Origin: an actinobacterium SCGC AAA028-A23
Lineage (GTDB): Bacteria; Actinomycetota; Actinomycetes; Nanopelagicales; Nanopelagicaceae
Assembly: GCA_000378905.1 (NCBI GenBank)
Contig: KB900584.1
Coordinates: forward strand, 12,523 to 58,175
DNA: 45,653 nt
Direction: 5' to 3'
Of this stretch, positions 41,708 to 45,653 are shown one piece after another. Both the position numbers and the translations under genes were made by a program. The number at the start of each line of letters is the position of its first letter. Position 1 is the first letter of the stretch. A model generated the notes under the pieces. The model saw nothing but the letters and a program-made list of their open reading frames with translations, was not told the origin of the DNA and made no database searches.

Positions 41708-42373
41708 TTACTTCTTCTTGTCCTTCTTATCATCTGATGCGCCAGCGGCGGCATCACCTTCGGCAGCGGCAGGTGCAGCAGCAGCCGCATCACCTTCGGC
41801 AGCGGCAGCAGGAGCTGCAACAACCTCTTCAACCTCAGCAGATCTAACAGATAGGTGAACAACAGTCATCTTAGGATCGCTAATTAACTTTACGCCTTCT
41901 GGAAGTACAACATCCGATGCTGACTTAGATTCGCCAGCCATCATGCCTTCCATGTTCAATACTAAGAATGCAGGAATATTTGTTACATCAGTCTCAACCT
42001 CAATTGAGTTATTTGTGTGTTCCAAAATTCCATCTTGATCGTACTTACCTTCAGCATGAACTGGAACGGAAACAACAACGCGCTCTCCGCGTCTTACAAT
42101 TACTAAGTCAATGTGTTCAAGTAAACCAGTTAGTGGATCACGGCTTACAGATTTTGGAAGTGTTAATTCAGTGTGGTCATCTAATACGACATCAATCAAA
42201 ACGTTTGAAGTCTTAAGAGCAATTCCAAGTTCGCGAGAAGGTAGGGCTACGTGTTGTGGTTTTTCACCATGTCCATAAATTACCGCCGGAATAAATCCAT
42301 CACGACGTGATCTACGAGATGCACCTTTGCCAAACTCAGTTCGGCGTGCTCCCTTAATTGAAATCTCAGCCAC
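41708..42373 (-). CDS. rplY: 50S ribosomal protein L25/general stress protein Ctc
   Basis: RTEFGKGASRRSRRDGFIPAVIYGHGEKPQHVALP; Ala/Glu-rich C-terminal tail. Confidence 0.95.
   Translation of the reverse strand: MAEISIKGARRTEFGKGASRRSRRDGFIPAVIYGHGEKPQHVALPSRELGIALKTSNVLIDVVLDDHTELTLPKSVSRDPLTGLLEHIDLVIVRRGERVVVSVPVHAEGKYDQDGILEHTNNSIEVETDVTNIPAFLVLNMEGMMAGESKSASDVVLPEGVKLISDPKMTVVHLSVRSAEVEEVVAAPAAAAEGDAAAAAPAAAEGDAAAGASDDKKDKKK
41751..41808. repeat. 22-nt perfect direct repeat, 36-nt period, inside the rplY tail
   Basis: GCATCACCTTCGGCAGCGGCAG at 41751-41772 and 41787-41808. Confidence 0.85.
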
Positions 42374-42456
42374 TTTACTTCTCCCTCGATAACGGTTTGA
42401 TCCCTCGCGGAATGAAGCGCAAGGTTATCTAATGGAAGGCTAAATGGACAAATCGA

Positions 42457-42533
42457 TGGTGCGCCCGCAGGGATTCGAACCCCGAACCTTCTGATCCGAA
42501 GTCAGATGCTCTATCCAGTTGAGCTACGGGCGC
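42457..42533 (-). tRNA. tRNA-Arg (UCG anticodon), CCA encoded
   Basis: GCGCCCG/CGGGCGC acceptor; TCTGA-CTTCGGA-TCAGA anticodon arm; GGTTCGAATCC T-loop; ACCA 3' end. Confidence 0.97.
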
Positions 42534-42571
42534 AGAACTTACTCTTCTTGCCAGAAATCTATCGCTTATTT

Positions 42572-43552
42572 TTAACTATGCCCATCAAAGAGGCTAGTAA
42601 CTGAGCCATCCTCAAATACCTCTCTGATCGCTCGGCCCAAGAGTGGTGCAATGGAGAGCACTGTTAAATTATCAAATCTATTCTCTTCTGGAATTGGCAA
42701 GGTGTTTGTAACAACCACCTCTGAAACCCTTGATTTCTTCAATCGGTCAACAGCAGGTCCTGATAGCACAGCATGTGTTGCGGCAATGATTACATCTTTG
42801 GCGCCAGCATCAATAAGTGCATCAACTGCTTTTGTAACAGTTCCAGCTGTATCAATCATGTCATCAATAACTACACAGGTCATTCCCTTAACATCACCAA
42901 CAACCTTTCCAACAGTTGCCTCATTTGGCACTCTTGGATCCCGAGTTTTATGAATAAAAGCAATGCTGCATCCACCAAGTAATTCGCTCCATCTCTCAGC
43001 AACTCTTACGCGGCCTGAGTCAGGAGAAACTATTACTAGATTTTTACGATCCACCTTGCTACCTACATAATTTGTTAATAGTGGAAGTGCGAAAAGGTGA
43101 TCTACTGGACCATCAAAGAAACCTTGAATTTGAGAGGTGTGTAAATCAACACACATTAAACGATCTGCTCCTGCGGTCTTAAATAAATCTGCCATCAAAC
43201 GTGCTGAAATTGGTTCACGACCACGATGCTTCTTATCTTGTCGGGCATAACCATAAAATGGTGCAACTACCGTAATTCTCTTTGCTGAAGCACGCTTTAG
43301 GGCATCAACCATAATCAACTGTTCCATTATTTGCTTATTAACTGGTGCACTATGACTTTGAATTACAAATGCATCACTTCCACGAACGCTCTCTTCAAAT
43401 CGAACAAATATTTCACCATTTGCAAAGTCATAGGCTGATGTTGGCGTGATTGGAATTCCAAGTTCGGCTGCTACTTCATCGGCAAGTTCTGGATATGCGC
43501 GTCCAGTAAATAAACGCAGACGTTTTTCGGAGGATAACCTTAATTCGTTCAG
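42572..43552 (-). CDS. prs: ribose-phosphate pyrophosphokinase; CTG start proposed (326 aa)
   Basis: MNELRLSSEKRLRLFTGRAYPELADEV...YDFANGEIFVRFEESVRG...DALKRASAKRITVVAPFYGYARQDKKHRGREPISARL; track ORF (start 43327) lacks the conserved N-terminal region. Confidence 0.93.
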   Translation of the reverse strand: MNELRLSSEKRLRLFTGRAYPELADEVAAELGIPITPTSAYDFANGEIFVRFEESVRGSDAFVIQSHSAPVNKQIMEQLIMVDALKRASAKRITVVAPFYGYARQDKKHRGREPISARLMADLFKTAGADRLMCVDLHTSQIQGFFDGPVDHLFALPLLTNYVGSKVDRKNLVIVSPDSGRVRVAERWSELLGGCSIAFIHKTRDPRVPNEATVGKVVGDVKGMTCVVIDDMIDTAGTVTKAVDALIDAGAKDVIIAATHAVLSGPAVDRLKKSRVSEVVVTNTLPIPEENRFDNLTVLSIAPLLGRAIREVFEDGSVTSLFDGHS

Positions 43553-43604
43553 TTTAGCTTCCCCCTCACTGTGGTGAATCTAGGTTAACTCTACTAGTAA
43601 TTGC

Positions 43605-45029
43605 TTACTCTTTTGCGCCAGCCTTTTTTGCCGCCGCCGCGGATTTGCTCTCTTTTCGTTTACGTAGAACCCAACCCAAGATATTGACTTGGCGAGCCCT
43701 ACCAATGCCGATTGCACCCGCTGGAACATCCTCGTTGATTATCGAACCAGCCGCGGTATATGCACCATCGCCAATACTGACTGGAGCAACCAACATGGTA
43801 TCGCTACCAATTCGAACATGATCGCCAACCTTGGTCTTGTGTTTTTTCTCCCCGTCGTAATTTACAAATACGGTTGCAGCACCAATATTGGTCTCATTAC
43901 CAATTTCAGCATCTCCAACATATGAAAGGTGTGGCACTTTGGATCCCTCACCAATAGATGAGTTCTTAATTTCAACAAATGCACCAGCTTTGCTCTCATT
44001 TTTAAGCACTGTGCCCTTACGCAAATAGGTAAATGGACCAACCTTGGCTGCTTTACCAATTTTGGATTCAGTGCAATTTGATTCAATTACTCTCGCGCCC
44101 TCTTCAACTTGGCAGGAATCAAGTGTGGTTCGAGGTCCAATAACCGCGTTTGCCTTTATGTATGAGTCACCAGTAATTGCACTACCTGGATAGATGGTGG
44201 CATCGGCTTCAATTTTGACCTGTGCATCAATCCAAGTTGTGGTTGGGTCAATGATGGTAACGCCATTTTGCATATGTTCGTGATTTATCCGGTCTCGCAT
44301 AATCGCAGCTGCCTCTGCTAACTGCGTACGATCATTAATTCCTAGAGTTTCAGTGTAATCATTAGATAAAATCGCAAATGACTTTTCGCCCGATTGATTA
44401 ATCAAAGCAATAGCATCTGTCAGATAAAGCTCATTTTGGGCATTGTTACTCTTTAAATCACCAATAACTTTTCTCAAAACTGAAATATCAAACAAATAAA
44501 CGCCCGTATTAACTTCATCTATATCTTTCTCATCAGCTGTTGTGTCTTTTTCTTCAACAATCTTTGAAATTTCACCTTGCTCGCCTCTAATGATTCGCCC
44601 ATATCCGGTTGGATCTGGCAATTGCGCAGTTAGTACTGAGGCTTTATTGCCATCGCCTTTGTGGGCAGCTAAAAACTCTTGCAAAGTTTGCTTGGTTAAC
44701 AACGGAGTATCACCGGCCAGAATCAAAACAGTTCCATCGCCTTTGTGATTATCTAGGGCTAATCGGGCTGCGCTACCAGTTCCATCTCTTTTCTCCTGCA
44801 CAACAGTTTTTGCTTTAGGAGCAATCTCAGAAAGATGGTTAATTACTTCTTCTTTTTTTGCACCAACAACCACCGTATGGTTTTCAGGGGATAGTGAATC
44901 AACTGATACCAATAAATTTTCGATTAAAGAGCGGCCTGCAATTTTATGCAAAACTTTTGATTGAGAGGATTTCATGCGAGTGCTGTCGCCGGCAGCGAGG
45001 ATGATGACAAGTGATAACTTGCTCATCAA
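43605..45029 (-). CDS. glmU: bifunctional UDP-N-acetylglucosamine pyrophosphorylase / glucosamine-1-phosphate N-acetyltransferase
   Basis: ILAAGDSTRMKSSQSKVLHKIAG, left-handed beta-helix hexapeptides, NYDGEKKHKTKVGDHVRIGSDTMLVAPV. Confidence 0.97.
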   Translation of the reverse strand: MMSKLSLVIILAAGDSTRMKSSQSKVLHKIAGRSLIENLLVSVDSLSPENHTVVVGAKKEEVINHLSEIAPKAKTVVQEKRDGTGSAARLALDNHKGDGTVLILAGDTPLLTKQTLQEFLAAHKGDGNKASVLTAQLPDPTGYGRIIRGEQGEISKIVEEKDTTADEKDIDEVNTGVYLFDISVLRKVIGDLKSNNAQNELYLTDAIALINQSGEKSFAILSNDYTETLGINDRTQLAEAAAIMRDRINHEHMQNGVTIIDPTTTWIDAQVKIEADATIYPGSAITGDSYIKANAVIGPRTTLDSCQVEEGARVIESNCTESKIGKAAKVGPFTYLRKGTVLKNESKAGAFVEIKNSSIGEGSKVPHLSYVGDAEIGNETNIGAATVFVNYDGEKKHKTKVGDHVRIGSDTMLVAPVSIGDGAYTAAGSIINEDVPAGAIGIGRARQVNILGWVLRKRKESKSAAAAKKAGAKE

Positions 45030-45046
45030 CTACCCCCTTAATTTGG

Positions 45047-45121
45047 TGGCTCCGCCACCAGGTATCGATCCTGGACCCTGAGCTTCAAAGGCTCATGTGC
45101 TAGCCACTACACAATGGCGGA
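45047..45121 (-). tRNA. tRNA-Gln (UUG anticodon), CCA encoded
   Basis: TCCGCCA/TGGCGGA acceptor; TGAGC-CTTTGAA-GCTCA anticodon arm; CCA at 3' end. Confidence 0.95.
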
Positions 45122-45150
45122 ACCTGAATTATCCCTTATAAGTGGTTAAA

Positions 45151-45558
45151 TTAAAAACTTTCAATTATTCGTGCGCCATGAGCAGGTCCATTTGCTCTAA
45201 CAACAGAGGAAACAACCCCACTGCCACTTAATGCAACGGTTAAGTCCATTGCATGATCATCATCAGATACCAAGAATGCAACTGTTGGACCTGACCCAGA
45301 GACGATTCCCCCAAGCGCACCATAATCAACACCAACATCTAAAACTAATCGCAATGCAGGTCTTAATGAACAGGCAGCAGGTTGTAATTCATTTGTTAAT
45401 GCTTTTCCTAAAGCTTTTGCATCTCCTGCGCGTAGTGCCTGCATTAACTGTTCGCTGACAACTGGAGCGGCAATTGATAAACCTTCTCGTAATCGATCAC
45501 ACTCTTGGTAAACCGAAGGAGTTGATAACCCTTGTCCAGATAATGCTAATACCCAGTT
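45151..45558 (-). pseudogene. ispE: ispE (4-diphosphocytidyl-2-C-methyl-D-erythritol kinase) C-terminal part, truncated at its upstream side at about 45556
   Basis: WVLALSGQGLSTPSVYQECDRLREGLSIAAPVVSEQLMQALRAGDAKALGKALTNELQPAA...GGIVSGSGPTVAFL; open frame runs to W45553-45555 then hits stop 45562-45564. Confidence 0.75.
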
Positions 45559-45560
45559 GT

Positions 45561-45653
45561 ATTAATTGGCGCAGTATGAGTGAGCGGTGGGGCTCTTGCA
45601 CCACAGTGGATCGAACAATTCGAATCTCAGATCGATTAGTTGGCGCTCCAATC
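45561..45653 (+). other. partial YgjP/M48-type (DUF45) metallopeptidase fragment running off the window end
   Basis: Plus-strand frame INWRSMSERWGSCTTVDRTIRISDRLVGAPI, matching the RWGSCT...IRxSxRL signature upstream of the HELxH zinc motif. Confidence 0.7.

Noticed and set aside
41680-41862. Leu-rich 60-aa minus-strand ORF
   Set aside because: Alternative frame of the repetitive rplY tail.
45151-45653. ispE explained by a simple single-base frameshift
   Set aside because: Upstream minus-strand frames do not give convincing IspE sequence beyond the break, whereas the plus strand gives a clear RWGSCT-type metallopeptidase match.

Overview
The 45.65 kb window reads as a chromosomal housekeeping segment from an AT-rich actinobacterium. 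The gene content and order look like the streamlined freshwater acI/Nanopelagicales type, but that placement is inference. From left to right it carries: a uvrD2 / nudC / EEP-phosphatase / AdnB / AdnA helicase-nuclease block; typA-ychF; rmuC; ispH; class I fumarase; lytic transglycosylase; PIN-PhoH; SURF1; greA; a DrrAB-like ABC exporter divergent from two MFS transporters; a Bax-inhibitor-1 family protein; a UAA-anticodon tRNA; ppx-DUF501-ftsB-eno-mazG-(SurA-like lipoprotein)-mfd; ppc and ppdK; pth-rplY-tRNA-Arg-prs-glmU-tRNA-Gln-ispE. I saw no CRISPR array, transposon or prophage. The observations I rate highest are: (1) prs has no ATG/GTG/TTG start, but a CTG with a good Shine-Dalgarno sits exactly where homologues start; (2) the second MFS gene has no canonical start before its TM1 and begins with ATA directly after the preceding TAA; (3) a class-I-shaped tRNA has a UAA (Leu) anticodon and a 5-nt variable loop; (4) the leader upstream of the transglycosylase has a riboswitch-like fold that hides the Shine-Dalgarno; (5) the right end of the window switches abruptly from ispE (minus strand) to a YgjP/M48-type metallopeptidase fragment (plus strand), which indicates a chimeric or rearranged junction. 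All calls come from reading the sequence only; no database searches were run.
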